Shown here: in pieces, positions 1 to 7,956 of the stretch | How positions within the stretch are numbered: the first letter of the stretch is position 1 | How the letters are laid out: every line of letters begins with the position of its first letter | NCBI RefSeq assembly: GCF_900129915.1 | Contig: NZ_FQXH01000008.1 | Span: forward strand, 62,001-126,000 | From: Tepidibacter thalassicus DSM 15285 | GTDB lineage: Bacteria; Bacillota; Clostridia; Peptostreptococcales; Peptostreptococcaceae | Direction of reading: 5' to 3' | DNA length: 64,000 bases | Translations under genes and position numbers: made by a program | The notes under the pieces: model-generated | Told to the model about the DNA's origin: nothing | What the model saw: the letters and a program-made list of their open reading frames with translations, nothing else | Databases searched by the model: none

Positions 1-964
1 TTACAACCTTATTTGCTGGAATTTTCGATAATTCAATAATAACAGGAATTATTTTCTTAGGCAATAAATCATTTAATGAATTTGAAAAATGCTTAGTAGA
101 ATACTTTTCAAAATCTCTCTGTATCCTTTTATCTAATTTTTCTTCAGAAAGTGCAGGTTTTAAATCTATAATAATTTTGTATTTTTCTTTTTCAATATCT
201 CCCATATACGAACTTGCAGATAATATTACAGGCCCTGATACTCCATAATTTGTAAAATTCATCTCTCCAAAATCATCATATATCTTTTTATTTTTTTTAT
301 TTAAAACATAAATTGAAACATTCTTAAGAGTAAGCCCATTGATTTTTTTTACCCACTCCTCTTTAACTTCGAGAGGAACTAAAGACGGCTTTATTTTAGT
401 TACTGTATGTCCATTTTCTCTAGCAAATTTATATCCATCTCCAGTAGAACCCGTTTGTGGATATGAAAGTCCTCCTGTAGCAATTATTACGCTATCACAC
501 TTTATAATTTTTCCATTATTAAGTACAACTTGTGAAATTTTATTTTCTTTTGATATAACTTTACTAACTTCACCTTTTATTATTTTTACATTATTCTGCC
601 TCATATATCTTTCGAGTGCCTTTACCACATCTCTTGATTTATCCGACACTGGAAATACTCTTTTTCCTCTTTCAACTTTAGTTTTAACTCCTAATTTATT
701 AAATAAATTTACAACATCTGCATTAGTAAAAGTATAAAATGCACTATATAAAAATTTGCCATTAACAGGAACATTCTCTATAAGTTCTTCTATATCACAA
801 TCATTTGTAATATTGCATCTTCCTTTACCTGTTATTAAAAGTTTTTTCCCTAATATATCATTTTTCTCAATTAAAATAACATCTTTTCCTTTACTTCCAG
901 CAGTTGCTGCCGCAAGCATTCCCGCAGCACCACCGCCAATAACAACTACTTTTTTATCTGACAA
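1..964 (-). CDS. HI0933/YhiN (BaiN/RdsA) family NAD(P)/FAD-dependent oxidoreductase, 3' end cut by window edge
   Basis: About 321 codons of a flavoprotein whose C-terminus lies beyond the left edge; the family is usually about 400-420 residues, so some 90 are missing. The protein opens with a Rossmann dinucleotide-binding motif (VVIGGGAAGMLAA) and continues with LLITGKGRCNITN, the signature of the HI0933/YhiN group. Later IIATGGLSYPQTGSTGDGY is also typical. The start is TTG at 964, chosen because AAGGAGG lies 8 bases upstream and the glycine-rich motif begins within ten residues. The physiological substrate of this family is mostly unknown; bile-acid reductase BaiN is one studied relative. 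Family assignment is firm, function is not. Confidence 0.85.
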   Translation of the reverse strand, partial: MSDKKVVVIGGGAAGMLAAATAGSKGKDVILIEKNDILGKKLLITGKGRCNITNDCDIEELIENVPVNGKFLYSAFYTFTNADVVNLFNKLGVKTKVERGKRVFPVSDKSRDVVKALERYMRQNNVKIIKGEVSKVISKENKISQVVLNNGKIIKCDSVIIATGGLSYPQTGSTGDGYKFARENGHTVTKIKPSLVPLEVKEEWVKKINGLTLKNVSIYVLNKKNKKIYDDFGEMNFTNYGVSGPVILSASSYMGDIEKEKYKIIIDLKPALSEEKLDKRIQRDFEKYSTKHFSNSLNDLLPKKIIPVIIELSKIPANKVV

Positions 965-1032
965 TAATTTTACCTCCTTAGGTTTAGTATTATTTTTTAA
1001 TTATACTTTAAAATAATAACTGAAAAATGAAA

Positions 1033-1058
1033 TAAGAACAAGTTCAAACTTGTTCTTA
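1033..1058. terminator. Rho-independent terminator after the activase gene
   Basis: Near-perfect inverted repeat taagaacaagt/acttgttctta with a 4-base loop, overlapping the activase stop codon. A weak T-rich tail follows on the minus strand. Confidence 0.7.
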
Positions 1059-1811
1059 TCCTAAAAGCGCTGCACCAATTGCTCCTGCAAATTGTGCATA
1101 TTTACTTGTAATAATTTTTTTATTAAGTTTTTTTTCGAGCACACTCTTTAAATATTCATTTGAACACAATCCACCAGAAAAAAATATTTCTTCTTCTAAT
1201 CTCATTTTCGAAGCAAGAGATACTACTTTATCTACAACAGAATGAACAAGTCCTGCCGCTATATCTTCTTTATTAGTTCCTCTTGATTTTAAACTTATAA
1301 TTTCTGATTCAGCAAAAACTGTACACATACTATTTATTTTTATAGGTTCTCCATTGTAAGCAATATCCGATAATTCTTTTACATCTATACCCATGGCTGT
1401 ACATATAACTTCTAAAAATCTTCCTGTTCCTGCAGCACATTTATCATTCATTATAAAATCCAAAACTCTTCCTTCTTCATCTAAAATAATAACTTTACTA
1501 TCTTGACCTCCAATATCTATAATAGACTTTGTATTACTATTCAAAAATTTAGCCCCTTTGCCATGGCACGTAATCTCTGTAACTTTTTTATCAACAAAAT
1601 CAAGTGCAACTCTTCCATATCCTGTTGCGACTATGGTTTTTATTTTATTTTTGTTCAAATTGTTTTTATCAATAATCTCATCTATTAGCATTTGACAAGT
1701 CTCTTTTGGATTCCACCCACTAGGAGATACTTTACAGTCAAATATTTCTTTATTTTTCATAATTACTATCTTAGTTGCAACAGAGCCTATATCTATACCT
1801 ATATTATACAA
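1056..1811 (-). CDS. 2-hydroxyacyl-CoA dehydratase activator-type ATPase (BadF/HgdC/YjiL family)
   Basis: 251-residue ASKHA ATPase that in this family holds one [4Fe-4S] cluster between two subunits and delivers low-potential electrons to a partner iron-sulfur enzyme in an ATP-dependent step. The phosphate-binding motif GIDIGSVATKIV opens the protein, DIGGQDSK follows near residue 98, and the two cluster cysteines are visible in KCAAGTGRF and SMCTVFAES. It is the last gene of an operon with a DUF3343 protein and a dehydratase-like protein, 18 bases after the former. That neighbourhood fits the double-cubane-protein reductase more than a classical hydroxyglutaryl-CoA dehydratase, which would need two dehydratase subunits. 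The family is certain; the partner is inferred from position. Confidence 0.88.
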   Translation of the reverse strand: MYNIGIDIGSVATKIVIMKNKEIFDCKVSPSGWNPKETCQMLIDEIIDKNNLNKNKIKTIVATGYGRVALDFVDKKVTEITCHGKGAKFLNSNTKSIIDIGGQDSKVIILDEEGRVLDFIMNDKCAAGTGRFLEVICTAMGIDVKELSDIAYNGEPIKINSMCTVFAESEIISLKSRGTNKEDIAAGLVHSVVDKVVSLASKMRLEEEIFFSGGLCSNEYLKSVLEKKLNKKIITSKYAQFAGAIGAALLG

Positions 1812-1829
1812 TTAAAACACTCCTCATTC

Positions 1830-2081
1830 TTAACATACTCTTTCATATTCTTTTGTCTCTTTATTTACTCTATATAATCCTTCGTTTTTTAGCTTATTAT
1901 TATTTATCAAATATTTAACTTTCTCTAATACTTCTTCTTTTAACATTATAGATATACCACAACACTTACTTAAAATTCTAGGAGTTGGAACTATTGTATA
2001 TTTTAAACTATTATCCTTTAAAACTTTTTCAAAACAAAGCCCATCATTATGAGAAGCAAATAATACATAATATCTTATCAT
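1830..2081 (-). CDS. DUF3343 small protein, putative Se/S carrier-like
   Basis: 83-residue protein matching the DUF3343 pattern: an N-terminal MIRYYVLFASHNDGLCFEK segment, then TPR-ILSKCCGISI with the conserved cysteine-glycine. Members have been proposed as sulfur or selenium carriers, without direct proof known to me. Its ATG overlaps the TGA of the upstream dehydratase-like gene by four bases, so the two are translationally coupled. Two adjacent cysteines occupy the active-looking position. Its consistent placement between a double-cubane protein and its activase suggests a helper role in cluster maturation or electron delivery, which is inference. Confidence 0.75.
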   Translation of the reverse strand: MIRYYVLFASHNDGLCFEKVLKDNSLKYTIVPTPRILSKCCGISIMLKEEVLEKVKYLINNNKLKNEGLYRVNKETKEYERVC

Positions 2082-3370
2082 GCTGTTACGCCCTTCTTTT
2101 CTTTTATCATTTCAATTAATGCTTCAACTCTCGTTTTTATTTGTCCAGTATCTTCTTCACTATAATCTGTTTCTATCATTATAACTGGTATTCCCTTTTC
2201 CTTTAAAGCCTTTTCTACGCTTTTGTATTCTATAGAATATGTAGAACAAAATTGAAGAGAATTATAAATAACTGCATCAACTTTATATTCTTCTACATAA
2301 TTTAATATATCTTCTACTCTTCCTTTATTTGGAGTAAAACAAGCACAATTAATTCCTAAATATCTATTAGCTAAATTTTCAAACTGCTCCTCAATAGTAT
2401 TCGCATTTTCATCTACTTCATTTTCAAAATATCTAGTTCCAGTACAAGTTTCTTCACAAACTACTACCCCCCCACTAGTTTCAACTATATGATGTATTTT
2501 CCAATTTGGTATAGACATAGGAGTTCCTGTAATCATAATTCTCGGTGTGTTTTTTTCAAATACTCCTTCCCCATTTTTTACTCTCTCATCTAATTCATCG
2601 CATAATTTATTTGTCATTTCTATAAATCTATTTATATCATCATAAAAAGCAATCTGAGATACAAGCAATGCATCTTTTCCACTTATAGGAACTGGATCAT
2701 ATTTTCTAAAATTATATAATCTTTTTAAAGTTCTTCTTTTTTTATTAACTAACTCTATTTTTTCTTTTAAATTTTCAAAAGAAAGCTTTATTCCCGTTTT
2801 TTCCTCTAATAAATCTTTATACATTTTTATTTCATCTATCCAATGAATTTTATCTTTTTCTCTTTTCATTTGAGGCAAATCCATTACATATACATCCATA
2901 TAATCCTTTAATATTTCCCATGCTTTTTTCTTTCCATCACAAGTAGTTTCTCCAACTACAACATCACAAGATTGAAAATACGGACATGTTTTGCTCAATT
3001 TTGCCCCTATAGACGCTTTAATAAGTGGACATGTATTTCTAGGAAGTAATTTTTCTCCATCTGGAACCCAAAATTGTGATCCTGAACAAATTCCAACAGG
3101 TATACAATTAAGAGCCAATGTTATTTCATCTGGAACATATACACAAAAAGAGCCTATTACTTTTTTACCTTCTTGTTTTGAATCTTGCAGTTCCTTTATT
3201 CTAAGGCCATGAACTTCAGATATTACAAAATTATAATAATTCATATTTTCTGGTCTATTCTCCTGCGAAAGATACACTTCATCATAAAACATCGGTAATA
3301 CTTCACAAAGTCCATCGTGTTTTTCCAAATCCATATCCAACTCTTTCCACATTTCTCTATAATCTGCCAT
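2078..3370 (-). CDS. 2-hydroxyacyl-CoA dehydratase-like double-cubane-cluster anaerobic reductase (DCCP/YjiM-like)
   Basis: 430-residue single-subunit relative of the 2-hydroxyacyl-CoA dehydratase D component. Double-cubane cluster proteins carry a [8Fe-9S] cluster and reduce small molecules with electrons from a dedicated ATPase. Many cysteines are visible, including those in RNTCPLIKASIG, KTCPYFQSCDVVVG and ETTCDGKKK around residues 110-150, then EETCTGTRYF and QFCSTYSIE later. The start is the ATG at 3370, preceded by AGGAGG; a longer frame begins at 3418 without a good ribosome site. It leads an operon with the DUF3343 gene (4-base overlap) and the activase. No second dehydratase subunit is present, favouring a DCCP/YjiM-type enzyme. 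The natural substrate is unknown. Confidence 0.8.
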   Translation of the reverse strand: MADYREMWKELDMDLEKHDGLCEVLPMFYDEVYLSQENRPENMNYYNFVISEVHGLRIKELQDSKQEGKKVIGSFCVYVPDEITLALNCIPVGICSGSQFWVPDGEKLLPRNTCPLIKASIGAKLSKTCPYFQSCDVVVGETTCDGKKKAWEILKDYMDVYVMDLPQMKREKDKIHWIDEIKMYKDLLEEKTGIKLSFENLKEKIELVNKKRRTLKRLYNFRKYDPVPISGKDALLVSQIAFYDDINRFIEMTNKLCDELDERVKNGEGVFEKNTPRIMITGTPMSIPNWKIHHIVETSGGVVVCEETCTGTRYFENEVDENANTIEEQFENLANRYLGINCACFTPNKGRVEDILNYVEEYKVDAVIYNSLQFCSTYSIEYKSVEKALKEKGIPVIMIETDYSEEDTGQIKTRVEALIEMIKEKKGVTA

Positions 3371-3498
3371 AAATTTTCCTCCTAAATTTATTTTTAAATT
3401 AATACACATTTTACACATTTTGATATTTTTTTCAAAAAACCTCTAAATATAAAAAATATCTATACAACAAATTTAACTATAAAAAAAATTAATAAAAA

Positions 3499-3530
3499 AA
3501 ATAGCAGGAAAATTATTATCCTACTATTCC
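3499..3530. terminator. Terminator of hpt
   Basis: Stem atagtagga/tcctgctat overlapping the last codons of hpt, followed on the minus strand by a run of T. Confidence 0.75.
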
Positions 3531-4034
3531 TATATAAGGTAAATTTCTAAATTTTTCAGCACAATCAATTCCATATCCAGCTATAAATTTATCAGGTATT
3601 GAAAATCCTACATAATCCACTTTTATATCACATTTTCTTCTCTCAGGTTTATCTAATAATGTACATATTTTTAATGACTTAGGTTTTCTCGACTTTAAAT
3701 TTTCACACAAATACTTTAATGTAAGACCTGTATCTATTATATCCTCTACAATTAACACATTTTTATTTTCTATTTCACTATCTAAATCCTTTAAAATTTT
3801 CACTACCCCTGAACTTTTAGTCGACATTCCATAACTTGAAACTGCCATAAAATCTAAAGCCACATCTAAATTTATATTTCTCATAAGATCAGATATAAAT
3901 ACGCAAGCACCTTTTAAAACTCCTACGAGTAAAATTTCTTCACCATTATAATCTTTTTCTATTATTTTAGCTAATTCATAAACTTTCTTTTTTATATCTT
4001 CTTCCTTTATCAAAATTTCAGTAATTTTATGCAT
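3516..4034 (-). CDS. hpt: Hypoxanthine phosphoribosyltransferase
   Basis: 172-residue purine salvage enzyme transferring phosphoribose from PRPP to hypoxanthine or guanine in the cytoplasm. The PRPP-binding motif VLIVEDIIDTGLTL is near residue 100, GVLKGACVFISDL near residue 45, and the C-terminal DKFIAGYGIDCAEKFRNLPYIG is characteristic. The start is the ATG at 4034, with AGAGGTGG seven bases upstream; an in-frame GTG lies at 4043 inside that ribosome site and is unlikely. It is monocistronic with its own terminator. Confidence 0.95.
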   Translation of the reverse strand: MHKITEILIKEEDIKKKVYELAKIIEKDYNGEEILLVGVLKGACVFISDLMRNINLDVALDFMAVSSYGMSTKSSGVVKILKDLDSEIENKNVLIVEDIIDTGLTLKYLCENLKSRKPKSLKICTLLDKPERRKCDIKVDYVGFSIPDKFIAGYGIDCAEKFRNLPYIGIVG

Positions 4035-4178
4035 AATTCCCACCTCTACTTATTTTATTCATAAAAATTATATCATACCGAGGTGTATGTGTGAATGTTT
4101 TTTTGTTAGACAAAAAAAATATTCGTATATTCAAAATCGACATTTTTCAAATACAAAAAGCCAAGAGAAAATTTTCTC

Positions 4179-4496
4179 CTAGCTTTCATCTTTTATTTTA
4201 TAATCTACATCTTCTAATATGATATTATATTTTTGACCAATATTTTTTTCATATTCATCTAATTCTTCATTTATTATAGTAAGCAAATATAAAAGTATAA
4301 CTCCATCGTCTATAAGCCCTAATCCTAGAACTACTTCTGGAATTATATCTATTGGAGATAAAAAATATAAAAAACCAAACAATAAAGATACTACTACTTT
4401 TATTTTTTTAAAGTTTGACACATTACTATCTATTATAAATCTAGACAATACATTTATTCTTTTAAAAAACGAAAAAGCATATTTTAATTTTTTCAT
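4179..4496 (-). CDS. DUF1232 (YkvA-like) small membrane protein
   Basis: 105-residue protein with the DUF1232 core YFLSPIDIIPEVVLGLGLIDDGVILLYLL in the middle, forming one or two membrane-spanning helices, and a charged C-terminal tail. The family has no settled function. AAAGGAT precedes the ATG. Transcription diverges from thpR, and the shared upstream region holds a 52-bp perfect palindrome whose left end contains this gene's ribosome-binding site. Confidence 0.8.
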   Translation of the reverse strand: MKKLKYAFSFFKRINVLSRFIIDSNVSNFKKIKVVVSLLFGFLYFLSPIDIIPEVVLGLGLIDDGVILLYLLTIINEELDEYEKNIGQKYNIILEDVDYKIKDES

Positions 4497-4507
4497 AAAA
4501 AATCATC

Positions 4508-4559
4508 CTTTTTCATATATTATAATTGTTTATATAAACAATTATAATATATGAAAAAG
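4508..4559. repeat. 52-bp perfect palindrome between divergent genes
   Basis: Two 26-base arms with no loop, centred between 4533 and 4534; the left arm begins ctttttcatatattataatt and the right arm is its exact reverse complement. It lies between the starts of the DUF1232 gene and thpR. It could be a two-fold operator or a cruciform. A transcript of the DUF1232 gene starting upstream would fold its ribosome site into the hairpin. Confidence 0.9.
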
Positions 4560-4616
4560 AATAAAATAACCATTTGAAAAAATTTTTATGATAAAAATAA
4601 AAAAGGAGAGGTTTTA

Positions 4617-5141
4617 ATGAGATTGTTTATAGGGATTTATCCTCCAAAAGAAATAATAGAATATATATATAATATCGAAGAATATCTTATATCAAAAGGT
4701 ATAATAGGAAACTATACTAAAAAAGAAAATATACATCTTACACTAAAGTTTTTAGGAGAAACAGAAGAATACAAACTATCAGATATAAAAAAAATATTAA
4801 ATAATTATAAAAAACTAAATATTCATCTAAAAATTGATAAAATATCGTATTTTAAAAGAAATAATCAAGCTATTTTATGGATAGGACTTTCTGGAGATAT
4901 AGAAAAATTAACAACTAATGTAATTAATTTAAACGACGATTTGTTGAAATTAGGTTTTCAAAAAGAAACGAAAAAATTCAAACCACATATAACTATTGCT
5001 AGAAAAGTAAAACTAGATAATTTAAGTCTTAGAATAATAAATAATATACAAATGAAAGGCTTAAATTTTAAAATCAACGAAATAAATTTAATAAAAAGTA
5101 CACTTACAAAAAAAGGACCTATATATGAAACTCTCTACTAA
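4617..5141 (+). CDS. thpR: RNA 2',3'-cyclic phosphodiesterase (2'-5' RNA ligase family)
   Basis: 174-residue 2H phosphoesterase. Both catalytic HxT motifs are present: IHLTLKFLGE near residue 42 and KPHITIARK near residue 124. Length and the opening MRLFIGIYPPKEI fit the ThpR family. It has a good ribosome site (GGAGAGG). Its stop codon overlaps by four bases the stop of the convergent nuclease gene on the other strand. The family hydrolyses 2',3'-cyclic phosphates on RNA ends; the cellular role is unclear. Confidence 0.9.
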   Translation: MRLFIGIYPPKEIIEYIYNIEEYLISKGIIGNYTKKENIHLTLKFLGETEEYKLSDIKKILNNYKKLNIHLKIDKISYFKRNNQAILWIGLSGDIEKLTTNVINLNDDLLKLGFQKETKKFKPHITIARKVKLDNLSLRIINNIQMKGLNFKINEINLIKSTLTKKGPIYETLY

Positions 5142-5815
5142 TAATCTAGTAGAAAGTCTATATTAGTCCACTGTTCATTACATATAGCATTAAACTGACA
5201 AAATTTACAATGTTTTCCCAGCTTTTCATCAAATACTTTTTGATTTACTATTTCTATTATCTTATTTTTTAACTCTAGCTTGTATTTTAAATGTTTTTCA
5301 TCACTATAATAAACTTCTAAAAATTCATTAAATCTAGGATTATAGTAAATCAAAGTAACATTTTTAGGAAGCACTTTAAAATTTTCAGTTACATTATGCA
5401 AGTAAATTTTAGTTTGATAAGAATTTTCAAGTTGATATCTATCCAATTTAGATTTATTTGTTTTCCAATCATATATTGTAATTTTATTTTCTTCTATTTT
5501 TAACAAATCTATTTTAGCTAAAAGTTTTAAGTCTCCTCTTTTATATCTTATCGTGTACTCCGGATACATATTTTTATCTCTTCTCAAAAATTTCTTTAAA
5601 TTTTCAAAAAAAACATATTCTTCTTTAGTTTTATCTAAATTTGTATCAATTCCCACATAATATCTCTGAGCTAAAAGATGAAATTTACTTCCAAAATTTT
5701 TATTATCTCCCGACCAATTTATATTATCTATATATATTTTCTTAAATTTAAGCTTACAAGTATCATAAGTATCTATACAAGACTGACTAAAATATATATT
5801 TTTTAACTTTTCCAT
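5138..5815 (-). CDS. PD-(D/E)XK (RecB/Cas4-like) nuclease with iron-sulfur cysteines
   Basis: 225-residue nuclease. An N-terminal SQSCIDTYDTCKLKFKK supplies the usual first region, LLAKIDLLKI followed by ITIYDWKTNK gives the D...D-x-K catalytic core, and Q-YxxTKIYL fits the RecB-family motif. Cysteines in HCKFCQFNAICNEQW at the C-terminus, plus an N-terminal one, could bind the [4Fe-4S] cluster seen in Cas4 and AddB. It is the third gene of an operon with two UvrD-type helicases, one base after the second. In AddAB this domain is fused to the helicases, so it most likely works as the detached nuclease of an AddAB-like complex. No cas genes are nearby. Confidence 0.85.
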   Translation of the reverse strand: MEKLKNIYFSQSCIDTYDTCKLKFKKIYIDNINWSGDNKNFGSKFHLLAQRYYVGIDTNLDKTKEEYVFFENLKKFLRRDKNMYPEYTIRYKRGDLKLLAKIDLLKIEENKITIYDWKTNKSKLDRYQLENSYQTKIYLHNVTENFKVLPKNVTLIYYNPRFNEFLEVYYSDEKHLKYKLELKNKIIEIVNQKVFDEKLGKHCKFCQFNAICNEQWTNIDFLLDY

Positions 5816-5816
5816 A

Positions 5817-7955
5817 TCAATTAACTCCCCTTAAAAAATCCTCAACTACTTTATAATAAATAGATTTATTATATTCTTTTCCATTAGTAGATATAAATAA
5901 CCTTTCTTTAGCTCTCGTAAATGCCACATATACAAGTTTTAATGTTTCTGACAATATTTCTCTTTTCATTTTATTGGTGCTATTTTCTATTTTTTTATTT
6001 TCCATCAAATAATCTATTGTAGATTTATATAAAGTTTCTATATTTTTATATTCGTCTTTTAAATAATATAGCTCTCCTCTAAATTTATCTTGAAACCTTC
6101 CTGGATAATCCAAATAAGTCATATGTGGTATAAATACTACATCCCATTCAAGCCCTTTTGCTTTATGACAAGTAGTAATAGTAACATATCCTTTTTTAGG
6201 TTCATACCCTTTATTTTCAAAAACAATAGATGCAAAATAATTAAAAGAATTTTTATTTTTCAAAAGCTCATAAGCTAAATTTTCCAATGTAAAATAAGGA
6301 TTTTCAAAGAACATTTTATTAGAAACAGTAGATATATAATCTAAAATAGTAAGTTCTTCTAAATTAAATTTAAATTCTTCACCTATTTGTAATAAAAATT
6401 TATCTATTTTTTGAGTTGAATATTCAAATAAATTTTTTATATTGACAAGTATTTCTTTTAAATTTTCATTTATTTTCAAATTTTCAATCCCACTACAATT
6501 CTGAGGAAAAAATATTTCTTCTATATTGTATTTATCTAATTCTTTTTTTTCATTTTCTTCTATTTGATTATCATAAACTAAATTTAATAGCCCTATTAAT
6601 TTAGTTTTATCAGGCGTTGATATGAATTCTACTATTCTCCCTATTTTTTCTATTATTTGCGCAGACTCTCCTCTATACCTATCTATTACTTGATACGGTA
6701 TATTTTCTCTTTCAAGCAAATTTATATATTTATCTATTTTAAAATTATATCTAAGTAAAAGCGCCATAGTTTTATTAGGATATTTTTTTATAGCTTGTTT
6801 AATATTAACTATTACATTTTTCATTTCTACATCTTCATTTTCATAAGTTTTTATATATATGCCTACATCGTCAACTATCGGATTTTGATACGGATCATCT
6901 TTATCAACAGGCTTTATATACTGCTCTACCAAAACTTCCTCTTTACTTAAATTAATTCCATTACTATTACTCCACTTAACTAAATAATTTGCCAAACTCA
7001 ATATACTTTTAGTATTTCTACTCGAAACAGGTATTACTATTTTTTTTACATCATCCCTTTCACAAAATTTTCTAAAAAGTTTATGATCTGAATTTGTAAA
7101 AGTAGACATTATAGCTTGATTGGGGTCTCCTACTCTAACTAAATTTTTATGTTTTTGAGATAATAAAAACAGTATTTTTTCTTGCATCAAAGATGAATCT
7201 TGAGCTTCATCTTCAAATATATATACATATCTATCTTGAAGTCTTTTGAGTATATCATTTCTACTTTCAAGAAGATTTGCAGCTCGAATTATTATATCAT
7301 CATAATCTACTTTGCCCTTTTTTATAAGTTCTTTTTCGTAAAGAATATATATATTAAAAATTATTTTCAAAAGTTCATCTATTTGATTATAATTCTTTAA
7401 TATTTCTTGAGCTTGTACATACCTTATACCCTTAGATTTTAAATAACTTATTATATTTTTAGTTATAGATACAAATTTATCACTCCATTTTTTTCGTACT
7501 TTTTCTATATAGTCTTGGCTATTGCTTTTTTGAATATTTAAATATCTTAAAAATATATTTTCATACATTTTAAAAAATTCAAAAGAAAAATTCCTTATAA
7601 TATCCGTAGCTTCAATATCATCTATAATTTCAAAATCATCATCTAAATAAGCATCTTTAGGACTTTCTCTTATTATAGAATTCGCTAAAGAATGAAGAGT
7701 TTTACATTCCCATCCGCAATTACTATCCATTCCTTTTTCTTCAAGCAATTTTTTTAATTTACTTTTAAAATTAGATACTGCACTATTAGTAAAAGTAACT
7801 ATTAATATCTTTCCATTTTTATTTAACCCTTTTACAATTAAATCTACAGTTTTTGAAGTAATCACAGTAGTTTTCCCAGCTCCTGGAACTGAAGGTACTG
7901 CTAAAATCCCTTTTTCATAATTCATCACATCAATCTGTCCTTCTCTCCACTTCAT
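5817..7955 (-). CDS. UvrD/Rep-family (AddA-like) ATP-dependent DNA helicase
   Basis: 712-residue superfamily 1A helicase with intact motifs: Walker A VPGAGKTTVITSK near residue 25, motif Ia VTFTNSAVSNFK, motif II YIFEDEAQDSS near residue 248, motif III VGDPNQAIMS, motif V TTCHKAKGLEWDVVFIPH near residue 600 and motif VI LVYVAFTRAKERLFI. There is no C-terminal nuclease domain; a nuclease is encoded directly downstream, and a second helicase-like protein directly upstream. Gaps of one base on either side imply one operon and probably one complex in double-strand break processing. The alternative is a lone PcrA-type helicase, which the neighbours make less likely. Confidence 0.88.
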   Translation of the reverse strand: MKWREGQIDVMNYEKGILAVPSVPGAGKTTVITSKTVDLIVKGLNKNGKILIVTFTNSAVSNFKSKLKKLLEEKGMDSNCGWECKTLHSLANSIIRESPKDAYLDDDFEIIDDIEATDIIRNFSFEFFKMYENIFLRYLNIQKSNSQDYIEKVRKKWSDKFVSITKNIISYLKSKGIRYVQAQEILKNYNQIDELLKIIFNIYILYEKELIKKGKVDYDDIIIRAANLLESRNDILKRLQDRYVYIFEDEAQDSSLMQEKILFLLSQKHKNLVRVGDPNQAIMSTFTNSDHKLFRKFCERDDVKKIVIPVSSRNTKSILSLANYLVKWSNSNGINLSKEEVLVEQYIKPVDKDDPYQNPIVDDVGIYIKTYENEDVEMKNVIVNIKQAIKKYPNKTMALLLRYNFKIDKYINLLERENIPYQVIDRYRGESAQIIEKIGRIVEFISTPDKTKLIGLLNLVYDNQIEENEKKELDKYNIEEIFFPQNCSGIENLKINENLKEILVNIKNLFEYSTQKIDKFLLQIGEEFKFNLEELTILDYISTVSNKMFFENPYFTLENLAYELLKNKNSFNYFASIVFENKGYEPKKGYVTITTCHKAKGLEWDVVFIPHMTYLDYPGRFQDKFRGELYYLKDEYKNIETLYKSTIDYLMENKKIENSTNKMKREILSETLKLVYVAFTRAKERLFISTNGKEYNKSIYYKVVEDFLRGVN

Positions 7956-7956
7956 A

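Noticed and set aside
339-1016. Plus-strand open frames at the left edge
   Set aside because: The minus strand encodes a clear HI0933-family flavoprotein across the whole interval.
3371-3418. Longer N-terminus for the double-cubane protein
   Set aside because: The added 16 residues have no ribosome site, whereas AGGAGG directly precedes the ATG at 3370.
5138-5815. Cas4 nuclease indicating a CRISPR locus
   Set aside because: No cas1, cas2, effector genes or repeat-spacer array in the window; the adjacent helicases explain the nuclease better.
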